A DNA stretch of 64,000 nt from NCBI GenBank assembly GCA_035308365.1, contig DATGGU010000139.1:4590-68589 (forward strand), given 5' to 3'. The position numbers and the translations under genes are program-made. Each line of letters starts with the position of its first letter. The first letter of the stretch is position 1. Source of the DNA: PALSA-505 sp035308365. Its GTDB lineage: Bacteria > Actinomycetota > Actinomycetes > Streptosporangiales > Streptosporangiaceae. The notes below the pieces were generated by a model. It did no database searches and was not told the DNA's origin. It was given only the letters and a program-made list of their open reading frames with translations. Positions 17,342 through 26,010 of this stretch are shown in pieces.

Positions 17342-17872
17342 GTGCGGCAGGAAATTGTGCTGGCGATGCTGGCCAAGGAGCCCTCGCACGGGTACGAGCT
17401 GCGGGCGCGGCTGGGCCAGGCACTCGGCCCGCTCGGCGACGACATGAACGCCGGGCAGATCTACGTCACGCTGGCCCGGCTGGAGAAGGCCGGCCTGGTG
17501 ACCTGCGAGCGGTCGGCCGGGCTGGCCGACCGGCCTGACCGCAAGGTCTACGAGCTGACCGCGGCCGGGCAGCAGCGGGTGGCCGGCTGGCTGGCCGAGG
17601 TGAGCTGGCCGCGGCCGGACCTGGCGGAGTTCCACCTCAAGCTGGTCGCTGCCGCGGCCGGGAAGCTGGCCGACCCGCTGGCCATCGTGGACGCCCAGCG
17701 CCGCGAGCTGCTGCGCCGGCTCTCCGAGGCCCAGCGGGCCGCCATCGCCGAGCCGGCCGCCTCTACCGCCGGGTTGCTGCTCGAGGGCATCGTGCTGCGG
17801 CTGCAGGCAGACCTGCGCTGGCTCGAAGCTTGCGAACGAAACTGGACAGGCCGGAAGGAATCCAAGCAATGA
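17342..17872 (+). CDS. PadR-family regulator of an ABC transporter cassette
   Basis: A 176-residue repressor. The winged helix starts at the GTG: MRQEIVLAMLAKEPSHGYEL, then NAGQIYVTLARLEKAGLV (recognition helix) and the wing DRKVYELTAAGQQRVAGWL (about 69-87), followed by the helical C-domain (about 95-170). GAGGGG precedes the start. The stop overlaps the ATPase start by ATGA, so the genes are translationally coupled. The regulator probably responds to the compound or stress that the transporter handles. Its 3' end is partly duplicated as a relic at 22149-22254. Confidence 0.92.
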   Translation: MRQEIVLAMLAKEPSHGYELRARLGQALGPLGDDMNAGQIYVTLARLEKAGLVTCERSAGLADRPDRKVYELTAAGQQRVAGWLAEVSWPRPDLAEFHLKLVAAAAGKLADPLAIVDAQRRELLRRLSEAQRAAIAEPAASTAGLLLEGIVLRLQADLRWLEACERNWTGRKESKQ

Positions 17873-18606
17873 CCGATACCACGCTGTTGCGGGCCAGCGG
17901 TGTGTGCAAGCGATACGGCAGCGGGGACGGGCTGGTCCGCGCGGTCGACGGCGTCGACCTGGAGGTGGCCCCGGGCGAGACACTGTCGATCATGGGGCCG
18001 AGCGGCTGTGGCAAGTCCACGCTGCTGCACATCCTGGGCGGCCTGGACCGGCCCAGCGATGGGCAGGTGTGGCTGGCCGGGAACCGCCTCGACAAGATGG
18101 GTGAGCGCGGGCTGGCCCGGCTGCGCCGCGACGCCGTCGGCTTCGTCTTCCAGGCCTTCCACCTGATGGACGAGCTCACCGCCATCGAGAACGTCGAGCT
18201 GCCCGCCCTGCTGGCCGGGCACTCGCCGCGCGCGGCCCGGCGCCGTGCGACCGAGCTGCTGGACCAGACCGGGCTGGCGGACCGGGCGAAGTTCCTGCCC
18301 ACGGCGCTGTCCGGCGGGCAACGGCAGCGGGTCGCCATCGCCCGCGCGCTGGCCAACGAGCCGCTGGTCGTGCTGGCCGACGAGCCCACCGGCAACCTGG
18401 ACAGCGAGGCCACGCTGGACGTGCTGCGGCTGTTCGACAGCCTGCACCAGACCGGGCAGACCCTGATCATCGTCACCCACAACTCGCGGATCGCGGCCAC
18501 GGCGGACCGGCTGATCTCCATGCGGGACGGCGTGTTCGTGGACCAGACCAGGCTCACCGGCGGCAGCACCGGCAGCCTCGGCGCCCTGGCCGGACTGGAG
18601 GGCTGA
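17869..18606 (+). CDS. ABC transporter ATP-binding protein (MacB/LolD type)
   Basis: Cytoplasmic ATPase of 245 residues that powers the adjacent FtsX-type permease. Walker A is GPSGCGKSTLLH (about 41-52), the Q-loop VFQAFHLMDELT, the signature LSGGQRQRVAIARAL (about 142-156), Walker B VVLADEPTGNLDS and the H-loop IIVTHNSR. The arrangement is that of the MacB/LolD/FtsE group, which performs mechanotransmission or export instead of channel transport. The ATG overlaps the PadR stop and follows GGAAGGAA. It has a diverged counterpart at 44356. Confidence 0.93.
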   Translation: MTDTTLLRASGVCKRYGSGDGLVRAVDGVDLEVAPGETLSIMGPSGCGKSTLLHILGGLDRPSDGQVWLAGNRLDKMGERGLARLRRDAVGFVFQAFHLMDELTAIENVELPALLAGHSPRAARRRATELLDQTGLADRAKFLPTALSGGQRQRVAIARALANEPLVVLADEPTGNLDSEATLDVLRLFDSLHQTGQTLIIVTHNSRIAATADRLISMRDGVFVDQTRLTGGSTGSLGALAGLEG

Positions 18607-18610
18607 TCAG

Positions 18611-20497
18611 ATGGGCCGCATTGCGCTGGTCGGCCGGCTGGTCGCGGGGAACCTGCGGCGGCGCCCGGTCGAAGCCATGCTGCTGCTGCTCGCGATAGTG
18701 GCCGCCACGGCCACGCTGACCATCGGGCTCATCCTGAGCGGGGTGACCAGCCGGCCGTACCTGCGGACCCGGGCGGCCACCGCCGGGCCTGACGTGGTGG
18801 CCAGCGTCTCACCGACGTTCGGCGGGCCAACCGGGCCAGGCTCCAGCTCCACTGCCGGGCAGTCGAGCCCCGGCGGGCCGGCCACCCCCAGGCCACCGGA
18901 CGTTGCCTTGCTGACGGCGCTCGAGCATGCTCCAGGGGTCACCGGCCACGGCGGGCCGTACCCTCTCACCTGGGCCACCATGCGGGCGCACGGCCTCGCG
19001 GTGGCGGCAGAAGTAGAAGGCCGCGACCAGGTAGCCGCCCAGGTCGACCGGCCCCGGCTGACCGCAGGCAGCTGGCTGCGGCCCGGTGAGGTGGTGGTCG
19101 AACGTGCGTTCGCCCAGGCGCTCGGCGTCGCCCCGGGCGATTCCATAACGCTGAACGGGCGGCCGTTCACCGTGGCCGGCATCGCGGTTACCGCGGCGTT
19201 CTCGCCGTATCCCCAAATCTGCGCCGAAGGCTGTTTCATCGACACCTCGGCGATACCCGGGAACGATCCCGGCCTGGTCTGGGCTACCGAGGCCGCCGCC
19301 AAGAGCCTGGCCTCGTCCGGTGAGCCGGTCAACTACTACCTGAGCCTCAAGCTCGCGAATCCGGCCAGTGCCGACGCGTTCGCGAACGTCCGCGATTCGA
19401 CCAGCAACCCGGCCGCCCCCTTCCTGGTTTCCTGGCAGCACATCAGCTCGGCGGACGGCAAGGTGGTGACCAACGAGCAGCGGATCCTGATCGTCGGCAG
19501 CTGGCTGCTCGGCTTGCTGGCGGTGGCCAGCGTCGCCGTGCTGGTCGGCGGCCGGATGGCGGACCAGACCAGGCGGGTGGGCCTGATCAAGGCCGTCGGC
19601 GGCACCCCTGGGCTGATCGCCGTCGTCCTGCTGACCGAGTACCTGGTGCTGGCGCTGATCGCGGCGGTCGCCGGGCTGGTGACAGGGCGGCTGGTCGCCC
19701 CGCTGCTCACCAACCTCGGGTCCGGCCTGCTCGGTGCCGCATCCGCGCCGTCGCTCACCGTGTCCAGGGTCTTGCTGGTTATCGCCGTCGCCCTGCTGGT
19801 CGCGGTGCTGGCGACGCTCGTCCCGGCCGTGCGTGCGGCCCGGACCAGCACGGTCCGCGCGCTGGCCGACGCGGCCCGCCCACCCAAACGGCGAAGCTGG
19901 CTGATCGCCACCTCGGCCCGGCTGCCGGTCCCGCTGTTGCTAGGACTGCGGGTGGCCGCCCGGCGGCCGCGCCGCGGCGTGCTGACCACGGTCAGCGTCG
20001 CCATCACGATCAGCGGGATCGTCGCGGTGTTGTGTGCGCACGCTGTTTTCGACCGGGGGTTCGGCGTGACGACCGTGTCCGGGCTGCCCGACCCGCGAAC
20101 CAGCCGGCTGAGCGAGGTGATGCTCGTGCTCACGATCATGTTGTCCACGCTGGCCGCGGTGAACGCCGTCTTCATCACCTGGGCGACGGCGCTGGACGCC
20201 CGGCATTCATCGGCGCTGACTCGCGCACTCGGTGCGACTTCCGAGCAGGTCACTGCGAGCCTGTCGGTGGCTCAGGTGATTCCGGTCCTGGTGGGCGCAC
20301 TGCTGGGGATCCCCGGCGGGATCGAGTTGTTCCGGGCCGTGAAGAACGGGGCGAATATGGCCTACCCACCAGCGTGGTGGCTGGTCCTCCTGGTGCTGGG
20401 CACCCTGGTCGTGGCGGCGGTGCTCACCGCCATCACCGCCCGCATCGGCACCCGCCGCCGCCCCGTCGCCGAGGTCCTGCAGGCCGAACTGGCCTGA
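18611..20497 (+). CDS. FtsX/MacB-type ABC transporter permease
   Basis: A 628-residue membrane protein. After a first helix (about 22-45) comes a long extracytoplasmic domain (about 46-280, with the Pro/Gly/Ser-rich insertion GPTGPGSSSTAGQSSPGGPA), then three helices of the first FtsX domain (about 295-400), a loop, and a second set of helices (about 440-620). This is the arrangement of type VII exporters that extrude antibiotics, lipids or peptides or regulate cell-wall hydrolases. GGAGGG lies before the start, 4 bp after the ATPase stop. The last 135 bp overlap antisense with GT87 copy 2. Confidence 0.9.
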   Translation: MGRIALVGRLVAGNLRRRPVEAMLLLLAIVAATATLTIGLILSGVTSRPYLRTRAATAGPDVVASVSPTFGGPTGPGSSSTAGQSSPGGPATPRPPDVALLTALEHAPGVTGHGGPYPLTWATMRAHGLAVAAEVEGRDQVAAQVDRPRLTAGSWLRPGEVVVERAFAQALGVAPGDSITLNGRPFTVAGIAVTAAFSPYPQICAEGCFIDTSAIPGNDPGLVWATEAAAKSLASSGEPVNYYLSLKLANPASADAFANVRDSTSNPAAPFLVSWQHISSADGKVVTNEQRILIVGSWLLGLLAVASVAVLVGGRMADQTRRVGLIKAVGGTPGLIAVVLLTEYLVLALIAAVAGLVTGRLVAPLLTNLGSGLLGAASAPSLTVSRVLLVIAVALLVAVLATLVPAVRAARTSTVRALADAARPPKRRSWLIATSARLPVPLLLGLRVAARRPRRGVLTTVSVAITISGIVAVLCAHAVFDRGFGVTTVSGLPDPRTSRLSEVMLVLTIMLSTLAAVNAVFITWATALDARHSSALTRALGATSEQVTASLSVAQVIPVLVGALLGIPGGIELFRAVKNGANMAYPPAWWLVLLVLGTLVVAAVLTAITARIGTRRRPVAEVLQAELA

Positions 20498-21852
20498 CGT
20501 CGCGTCTTGCGGGACCGGGTACGAGCCTGGACCCGCTCCCCAGCGGGTGGTTCGCGGCCCGGCCGTAATGCGGCCAGGGCCTGCTTCCGCGCCCGCCAGG
20601 CAGTGATGAGCATCATGACGAACAGCGCCATCCCGGCGAGGATGTACAGGTTCCAGGTGATCAGCAGGCCGGGGTGCAGGTCGTTGATGTGTGCCCGGTT
20701 GGCCTTGCGGCTGACGATCCCGAGCAGCCCGCCGTCCAGGACGTAGCCCTGAGGGCCGTGAAAGGTGTATGGATAGGCCCCGAACACCACGAAGACACCG
20801 ATCCCCACCCCGTACCATGCCCACCGGACCCCGCCCGTTGCCCTGATCGCCCAGGTGACGATGACTCCCAGCAGGGGCAGCAGCCAGACCCAGTGGTTGT
20901 CCCAGCTGACCGGTGAGACCAGCAGGCCGGTCAGGGCGCAGGTCACCCAGCCCTCGACTGGCCTGCCCGAGCGGTGCAGCATCGCCGCCGCGCCGAGCCC
21001 GGCCAGCCCGGTGATCACGGCGGCCAGCAGCCATTCCGGCCTGGCCACCTGGATACTCCCGGTGAGCCTGATCAGGAGAGCGAGCAGGGACTGGTTGCGG
21101 TAGCCGCCAACCGGGCCGATGCCGCTGGGCCGCATGAAGTAGCCGGTCAGCCAGTAGCTGGCAGAGGTCTTGGGTGAGGACGCCCACCCGATCAGCGCGG
21201 TGGCCACGAAGGCAGCCGCCGCCGTCACCGCCTGGCGGATCTTGCCGGCCAGCAGCAGGTACGGGATGAAGATCAGCGGTACCAGCTTGATCCCGGCGGC
21301 CAGGCCGACGCCGGCACCCTTCAGCCGGCGCGCGTCCGGCTGGCACAGGTCCCACCCGATCAGCAGCATCAGCAGCAGCTCGATCTGGCCGAGTTGCAGC
21401 GCGGTCTGCACCGGCTCCAGCCACAGCGCCACCCCGGCCAGGGCCAGCGCGGCGGCCAGCCGCCGGATGCCCCGCCAGCCCAGTGCGCCGAACGTCAGCC
21501 ACGAGGTCACCGGCACCGACACCAGGCTGACCGCAGTGACCCAGTATTCGAGGGTCGCCCGCGGCAGGCTCACCAACTGGGCGAAGATCAGGCCGGCGAA
21601 GGGCGTGTAGGTGAACTGCCGCTTGTCAAACACCCAGATGTACAGGTGGCCGGGCGCCTGCCGCGCGATCCGCCCGGCGCGCAGGTAGATCCGAAGGTCG
21701 AACCAGTTCAGCAGTCCCGGATGGGCGAACAGGTCGGCGACGTACAGACCCGTCAGGATCGCGAACGCCGCGATGCAGACGGCCGGCCACACCGGCCGGC
21801 GAGCTGGCTCCTCGCCGGCCGGGCGGCTCAGCTCAGCCTGACTGGCCGCCAT
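20362..21852 (-). CDS. GT87-family glycosyltransferase, copy 2, with readthrough C-terminal extension
   Basis: A 496-residue paralogue of the gene at 15560. The catalytic-site region NWFDLRIYLRAGRI and the conserved RQFTYTPFAGLIFAQ are present, but the second Asp of copy 1 is Arg here. Helices match copy 1 up to MLITAWRAR, where copy 1 soon stops. Copy 2 instead runs on for about 80 residues (Arg/Ala/Thr-rich, including RPGREPPAGERVQ) through the 38 bp element and 135 bp into the 3' end of the permease gene on the other strand. The original stop seems lost. The start MAASQ is shared with copy 1. Confidence 0.8.
   Translation of the reverse strand: MAASQAELSRPAGEEPARRPVWPAVCIAAFAILTGLYVADLFAHPGLLNWFDLRIYLRAGRIARQAPGHLYIWVFDKRQFTYTPFAGLIFAQLVSLPRATLEYWVTAVSLVSVPVTSWLTFGALGWRGIRRLAAALALAGVALWLEPVQTALQLGQIELLLMLLIGWDLCQPDARRLKGAGVGLAAGIKLVPLIFIPYLLLAGKIRQAVTAAAAFVATALIGWASSPKTSASYWLTGYFMRPSGIGPVGGYRNQSLLALLIRLTGSIQVARPEWLLAAVITGLAGLGAAAMLHRSGRPVEGWVTCALTGLLVSPVSWDNHWVWLLPLLGVIVTWAIRATGGVRWAWYGVGIGVFVVFGAYPYTFHGPQGYVLDGGLLGIVSRKANRAHINDLHPGLLITWNLYILAGMALFVMMLITAWRARKQALAALRPGREPPAGERVQARTRSRKTRRQASSACRTSATGRRRVPMRAVMAVSTAATTRVPSTRRTSHHAGG
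20528..20565. repeat. 38 bp repeat element, copy R2, terminator-like
   Basis: Second copy of the 38 bp element at 16896-16933. Its hairpin CCCGCT-CCCC-AGCGGG is at 20532-20547, 35 bp behind the permease stop, where it may act as a terminator. On the minus strand it is translated as part of the unusual C-terminal extension of GT87 copy 2. Confidence 0.85.
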
Positions 21853-22148
21853 GAGGCTTCCCCGCAGAGTCTTCTTGGCATGGCTGGACAGGTGGGTTCC
21901 GTCCACGGGGGTGTGACCCAGCCGGGAGGAACTTCTGGGTGCTGACCGAGGTTGGCTCGGCAGGCGTCACGCGGAGCCGTGCTCTCGGTGACCCCAGCCG
22001 CTCTCGGTGACCCACAACGGAGACGGGCGGGCGGCCGGCAGAGTTGCCGGAGAAACGAGGAATTAGCTCTCTCATGAGAGAACCCTGAAGATCCACGCTG
22101 TCTGGTGGGCGATGCTTTGACGGGCGCTTGACGCGAATCACACCTAGT
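21853..22148. other. Intergenic region upstream of GT87 copy 2
   Basis: No gene is seen. It holds a short direct repeat GCTCTCGGTGACCC at 21981-21994 and 22000-22013 (period 19 bp) and a perfect 14 bp palindrome TCTCTCATGAGAGA at 22068-22081 that may be an operator. The right end, with TTGACGGGCGCTTGACG-type sequence, resembles the region before the intact padR gene at about 17230-17260. Confidence 0.5.
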
Positions 22149-22320
22149 GCTGCGAGCTGCTGCGCTGGCTCTCCGGGGCCCAGCGGGCCGCCAATCGCCG
22201 AGCAGGCCGGCTGCGCCGCCGGGTTGCTGCTCAAGGGCATCGTGCCGCGGCTGCCGGCCGAACTGGCCTGACGTCGCGTCCTCGCGGGGCCGGGTACGAG
22301 CCTGGCCCCGGTCCCGCGAG
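22149..22320 (+). pseudogene. Deletion scar of a second PadR-ABC-FtsX cassette
   Basis: The first part (22149-22254) matches the 3' portion of the padR gene (about 17702-17807) with scattered substitutions and a frameshift. It passes directly into the last codons of the FtsX gene and the sequence behind it (22251-22320 matches about 20479-20545). In the intact cassette both joined points contain CTGCAGGC (17801-17808 and 20477-20484), so an internal deletion of about 2.7 kb through this 8 bp microhomology explains the scar. It is not translatable. Confidence 0.85.
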
Positions 22321-22331
22321 AGTATTGATGG

Positions 22332-23504
22332 ATGAGCAATGCCTGGTTCGAGTCGGTCGCCGAGGCGCAGCGCCGGGCCCGCAAACGGCTGCCGCCCTCG
22401 GTGTACAGCGCGCTGATCGCGGGCTCGGAGAAGGGGCTCACGGTCAGCGACAACGTCAGGGCGTTCGGCGAACTCGGGTTCGCGCCGCACGTGGCCGGGC
22501 TGGCGGCCGAGCGCGACCTGGCCACCACGGTCCTCGGCCAGCCGGTGTCGCTGCCGGTGATCATCTCGCCGGCCGGCGTGCAGGCCGTGCATCCCGGCGG
22601 GGAGGTGGCCATCGCCCGGGCCGCCGCAGCGCGTGGCACCGCGATGGGCCTCAGCTCGTTCGCCAGCAAGCCGGTCGAGGAGGTCGTAGCGGCCAACCCC
22701 AAGACGTTCTTCCAGATCTACTGGATCGGCGGCCGGGAGGACGTGCTGCGGCGGGTCGAGCGGGCGCGCTCGGCGGGCGCGGCCGGGCTGATCGTCACGC
22801 TGGACTGGTCGTTCTCGCACAGCCGCGACTGGGGCAGCCCGGTCATCCCGGAGCGCATCGATCTCAAGGCCATGGTCCGGATGGCGCCCGAGGTGCTGCG
22901 CCGTCCGCGCTGGCTGGCCGGCTATGCCAGGCACGGCTGGGTGCCGGATCTGACCGTGCCCAACATGGCGAATCCGGGCGAGGCCGCCCCCTCGTTCTTC
23001 GGCGCCTACCGGCGGTGGATGCAGACGGCCCCGCCGACCTGGGCGGACGTCGCCTGGCTTCGGCAGCAGTGGGATGGCCCGTTCCTGCTCAAGGGCGTGA
23101 TCCGGGTGGATGACGCCAGGCGTGCGCTGGATTCCGGGGTGACCGCGATCTCCGTGTCCAACCACGGCGGCAACAACGTTGACGGCACCCCGGCCACGAT
23201 CCGCGCCCTGCCGGCCATTGCCCAGGCCGTCGGCGGCCAGATCGAGGTGCTGCTGGACGGCGGTGTCCGGCGCGGCAGCGACGTGGTCAAGGCGCTGGCG
23301 CTGGGCGCCGGGGCGGTCATGATCGGCCGCGCCTGCCTGTGGGGGCTGGCCGCGAACGGCCAGGCCGGGGTGGAGAACGTGCTGGACATCCTGCGCAACG
23401 GCATCGACTCGGCCCTGCTCGGCATCGGCCGCTCCAGCGTGCACGACCTGACGCCGGACGATCTGGTGATCCCGCCCGGGTTTACCCGGGCGCTCGGCAC
23501 ATGA
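22332..23504 (+). CDS. mftD: Pre-mycofactocin synthase MftD (FMN-dependent)
   Basis: Oxidative deamination of the AHDP intermediate to pre-mycofactocin, the redox cofactor used by certain actinobacterial dehydrogenases. The 390-residue FMN alpha-hydroxy-acid-oxidase-type barrel starts AWFESVAEAQRRARKRLPPS, has GLSSFASKPVEEVVAANPKT, TLDWSFSHSRDWGSP, the catalytic His in SVSNHGGNNVDGTP (about 275) and LLDGGVRRGSDVVKALALGA, and ends NVLDILRNGIDSALLGIG, all hallmarks of MftD over lactate oxidase. The stop overlaps the SDR start (ATGA). mftA, B, C, E and F are absent; the upstream side is rearrangement debris and the ribosome site is weak. Confidence 0.93.
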   Translation: MSNAWFESVAEAQRRARKRLPPSVYSALIAGSEKGLTVSDNVRAFGELGFAPHVAGLAAERDLATTVLGQPVSLPVIISPAGVQAVHPGGEVAIARAAAARGTAMGLSSFASKPVEEVVAANPKTFFQIYWIGGREDVLRRVERARSAGAAGLIVTLDWSFSHSRDWGSPVIPERIDLKAMVRMAPEVLRRPRWLAGYARHGWVPDLTVPNMANPGEAAPSFFGAYRRWMQTAPPTWADVAWLRQQWDGPFLLKGVIRVDDARRALDSGVTAISVSNHGGNNVDGTPATIRALPAIAQAVGGQIEVLLDGGVRRGSDVVKALALGAGAVMIGRACLWGLAANGQAGVENVLDILRNGIDSALLGIGRSSVHDLTPDDLVIPPGFTRALGT

Positions 23505-24301
23505 GACGGGTCGCGCTGGTCACCGGGGCGGGCCGGGGCATCGGGGCGGCGACGGTGCACGGCCTCGCGGCGGCGGGCTGGGCGGTGCTGGCCGTGGACC
23601 GGTGCGCCGACGACCCGGCCCTGCCCTACCCGCTTGCCTCCAGGGACGAGCTGGACCAGGTGGTGGCTGGCGCCCGCGCCGCGGCCGGCGATCCCGGCGC
23701 GGTGCACCCGATGGTGGCCGATGCCCGCGATTGCGATCAACTGGAGGCGGCGGTTGCCCTTGCCGGGCACCACTGGGGCGGGCTGGACGCCGCACTGGCC
23801 GTCGCCGGGGTGATCGCCGGGGGAGTGCCGCTCTGGGAGATGCCCGCCGATCAGCAGCGCGCCGTCATCGACACCGACCTGGGCGGCGTCCTGGCGCTGG
23901 CCCGCGCGGCCATCCCGGCGCTGCTGCGCCGTCCCGAGCCGCGCACCGGGCGGTTCCTGGCCGTAGCCTCCGCGGCGGCGACCCGCGGGCTGCCGATGCT
24001 GGCCGCCTACTGCGCGGCCAAGGCCGGCGTGGCCGGGCTGATCCGGGCGCTGGCCGCCGAGCTGGGCGAGACCGGCATCACCGCGAATGCGGTCAGCCCC
24101 GGCTCCACCGACACCGCGATCCTGGCCGAGAGCGCCCGCCTGTACGGCCTGCCCGCGGCGGCGTCGTTCGCGGCCCAGCAGCCGGTGCGCCGCCTGCTCG
24201 CTCCGGCCGAGGTCGCCGCCGCTCTGGTCTGGCTCGCCAGCGAGCACAGCAGCGCGGTCACTGGCGCTGTGCTCCCGGTAGATGGCGGCCTCGCCCTGTG
24301 A
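23501..24301 (+). CDS. Mycofactocin-coupled SDR-family oxidoreductase
   Basis: A 266-residue short-chain dehydrogenase. It has the Rossmann glycine motif TGAGRGIGAATVHGLAAAG, the typical insertion LPYPLASRDELDQVVAGARA, VAGVIAGGVPLWEM, the catalytic Ser in AVASAAATRG and YCAAKAG (Tyr-x3-Lys), then NAVSPGSTDTAIL and VTGAVLPVDGG. This pattern is that of the SDR subfamily that keeps its NAD tightly bound and passes electrons to mycofactocin. Coupling to mftD by ATGA overlap supports this strongly. The alcohol substrate is unknown. Confidence 0.87.
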   Translation: MRRVALVTGAGRGIGAATVHGLAAAGWAVLAVDRCADDPALPYPLASRDELDQVVAGARAAAGDPGAVHPMVADARDCDQLEAAVALAGHHWGGLDAALAVAGVIAGGVPLWEMPADQQRAVIDTDLGGVLALARAAIPALLRRPEPRTGRFLAVASAAATRGLPMLAAYCAAKAGVAGLIRALAAELGETGITANAVSPGSTDTAILAESARLYGLPAAASFAAQQPVRRLLAPAEVAAALVWLASEHSSAVTGAVLPVDGGLAL

Positions 24302-24410
24302 TGTTTCATAAGAAGAACGGACCCAGCCGGGACCATCGCCGGCATCAACCCTGCCTGGGCGCGGGTTAACCGGCGATGGCAGCCCCGCGGTAACCACCGG
24401 AGGCCAGCAG

Positions 24411-25934
24411 ATGACCGAAGTGACCCGCCGAGCCGGTGACGAAGCGCTCAGCGCGCTGCTGACCCGGGGGGATCCCGGCGGCGCGGCGTTCGTGGTGCCC
24501 GACGGCGGTCAGGTGCTGACCTACGCCCAGGTGGCTGATGGCGTCGACGCGCTGGCCCGCAAGCTGGCCGGTGCCGGGGCCGGCCGCGGCGACAAGGTGG
24601 CCTTCGCGCTGCCCAACGGCCCGGACGTCATCCTCCTGCTGCTGGCCATCGCAGCCCTCGGCGCGGCCGCCGCGCCGCTCAACCCGGCCTACACCGAGGC
24701 CGAGTTCACGTTCTTCCTGACCGACATCGCGCCCCGGCTGTTCCTCATCCCGGCCGGACGGCTGCCCGGCGCGGTGGCCGCGGCGGCGGCCACCGGGACC
24801 ACGGTGCTCACGGTCGAGCCGGCCGCGTCCGGGCCGCCAACGCTGAACGCTGCCGGGCCGCCCGCCAGGTCGTTCGAGCCGGGCGGCCCCGACGATATCG
24901 CCGTGATCCTGCACACCAGCGGCACGACCAGCCGGCCGAAGCAGGTGCCGCTGCGGCAGCGCAACCTGATGGCTTCGGCCGGCACGATCGCCCGGCACTA
25001 CCGGCTCGGCCCGGCCGATGTGTCGTTCTGCGTCATGCCGCTGTTCCATGTCCACGGCATCGTCGCCTCCGCGTTCGCGACGCTGCGCGCCGGCGGCACG
25101 GTCGTCGTGCCGCGCCGGTTCACTCCGCACCGGTTCTGGCCGCAGGCGCGTGAGCACGGCGCGACCTGGCTGTCGGCGGGCCCGACGCTGCACACGATGA
25201 TCCTGGACCGGGCCGACGACGGGGGCCCGCCGGCGACCCTGAGGTTCACCCGTTCGTGCAGTTCGGCGCTGTCGCCGGCGTTGCTCGCCCGGGCCGAGTC
25301 GGTATACCGGGTGCCGATGCTGGAGGCCTACGGAATGACCGAGGCCAGCCACCAGATGACCGCCAACCCGCTGCCACCGGCCGCCCGGCTGCCTGGTTCG
25401 GTCGGGGTGGCGACCGGCACCGAGATCGCCATCGCCGACCCGGCCGGGACGCTCCTGCCGGAGGGGAGCACCGGCGAGGTCGTCGTCCGCGGCCCCGGCG
25501 TGATGTCCGGGTACCTGGACAACCCCACCGCGACCGCCGGGGCGTTCTTCGGTGACTGGTTCCGCACCGGCGACCTCGGCTCGGTCAGCGACGGTTACCT
25601 CACCCTGCTCGGCCGGATCAAGGAAATGATCATCCGCGGCGGTGAGAACATCGCCCCGGCCGAGATTGAGCAGGTGCTGCTGTCCCATCCGGCCGTGACC
25701 GGGGCGGTCTGCTTCGGCGTACCCGATGACAAGTACGGGGAGCTGGTGGCCGCCGCCGTGACCCTGGGCGCCGACGCCGAGCCCGGCGCCCTGATCGGCC
25801 ACTGCCGTGCCCGGCTGGCCGCCTTCAAGGTCCCGGTCAAGGTGCACGTCCTCACCGAGATCCCGCGCACCGCCACCGGCAAGATCCAGCGCCGCCAGGT
25901 GGCGGCCCTGGTCGCCGGGCGGAGCCCCCAGTGA
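24411..25934 (+). CDS. AMP-forming acyl-CoA ligase, oxalyl-CoA synthetase-like
   Basis: ATP- and CoA-dependent activation of a carboxylic acid. The 507-residue ANL enzyme has P-loop HTSGTTSRPKQVPLRQRNL (about 164-182), PLFHVHGIVAS, LRFTRSCSSALSPALL, the adenylate site LEAYGMTEASHQMTANPLPP (about 304-323), WFRTGDLGSVSDGYLTLLGR, IIRGGENIAPAEIE and the C-terminal catalytic Lys in TATGKIQRR. The segments around RSCS and TEASHQM resemble the oxalate-CoA ligase (AAE3) branch. It follows the SDR by 110 bp with GGAGG before the ATG, so an alcohol-to-acid-to-CoA sequence is possible. Confidence 0.85.
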   Translation: MTEVTRRAGDEALSALLTRGDPGGAAFVVPDGGQVLTYAQVADGVDALARKLAGAGAGRGDKVAFALPNGPDVILLLLAIAALGAAAAPLNPAYTEAEFTFFLTDIAPRLFLIPAGRLPGAVAAAAATGTTVLTVEPAASGPPTLNAAGPPARSFEPGGPDDIAVILHTSGTTSRPKQVPLRQRNLMASAGTIARHYRLGPADVSFCVMPLFHVHGIVASAFATLRAGGTVVVPRRFTPHRFWPQAREHGATWLSAGPTLHTMILDRADDGGPPATLRFTRSCSSALSPALLARAESVYRVPMLEAYGMTEASHQMTANPLPPAARLPGSVGVATGTEIAIADPAGTLLPEGSTGEVVVRGPGVMSGYLDNPTATAGAFFGDWFRTGDLGSVSDGYLTLLGRIKEMIIRGGENIAPAEIEQVLLSHPAVTGAVCFGVPDDKYGELVAAAVTLGADAEPGALIGHCRARLAAFKVPVKVHVLTEIPRTATGKIQRRQVAALVAGRSPQ

Positions 25935-26010
25935 TCCCGGCCGGCCCCAGCCCGTCTCGGCCCGGCCCGGGTGGCTGGCCGGCCAGCTTGTGCTGCGGGC
26001 GGGTGATGCT

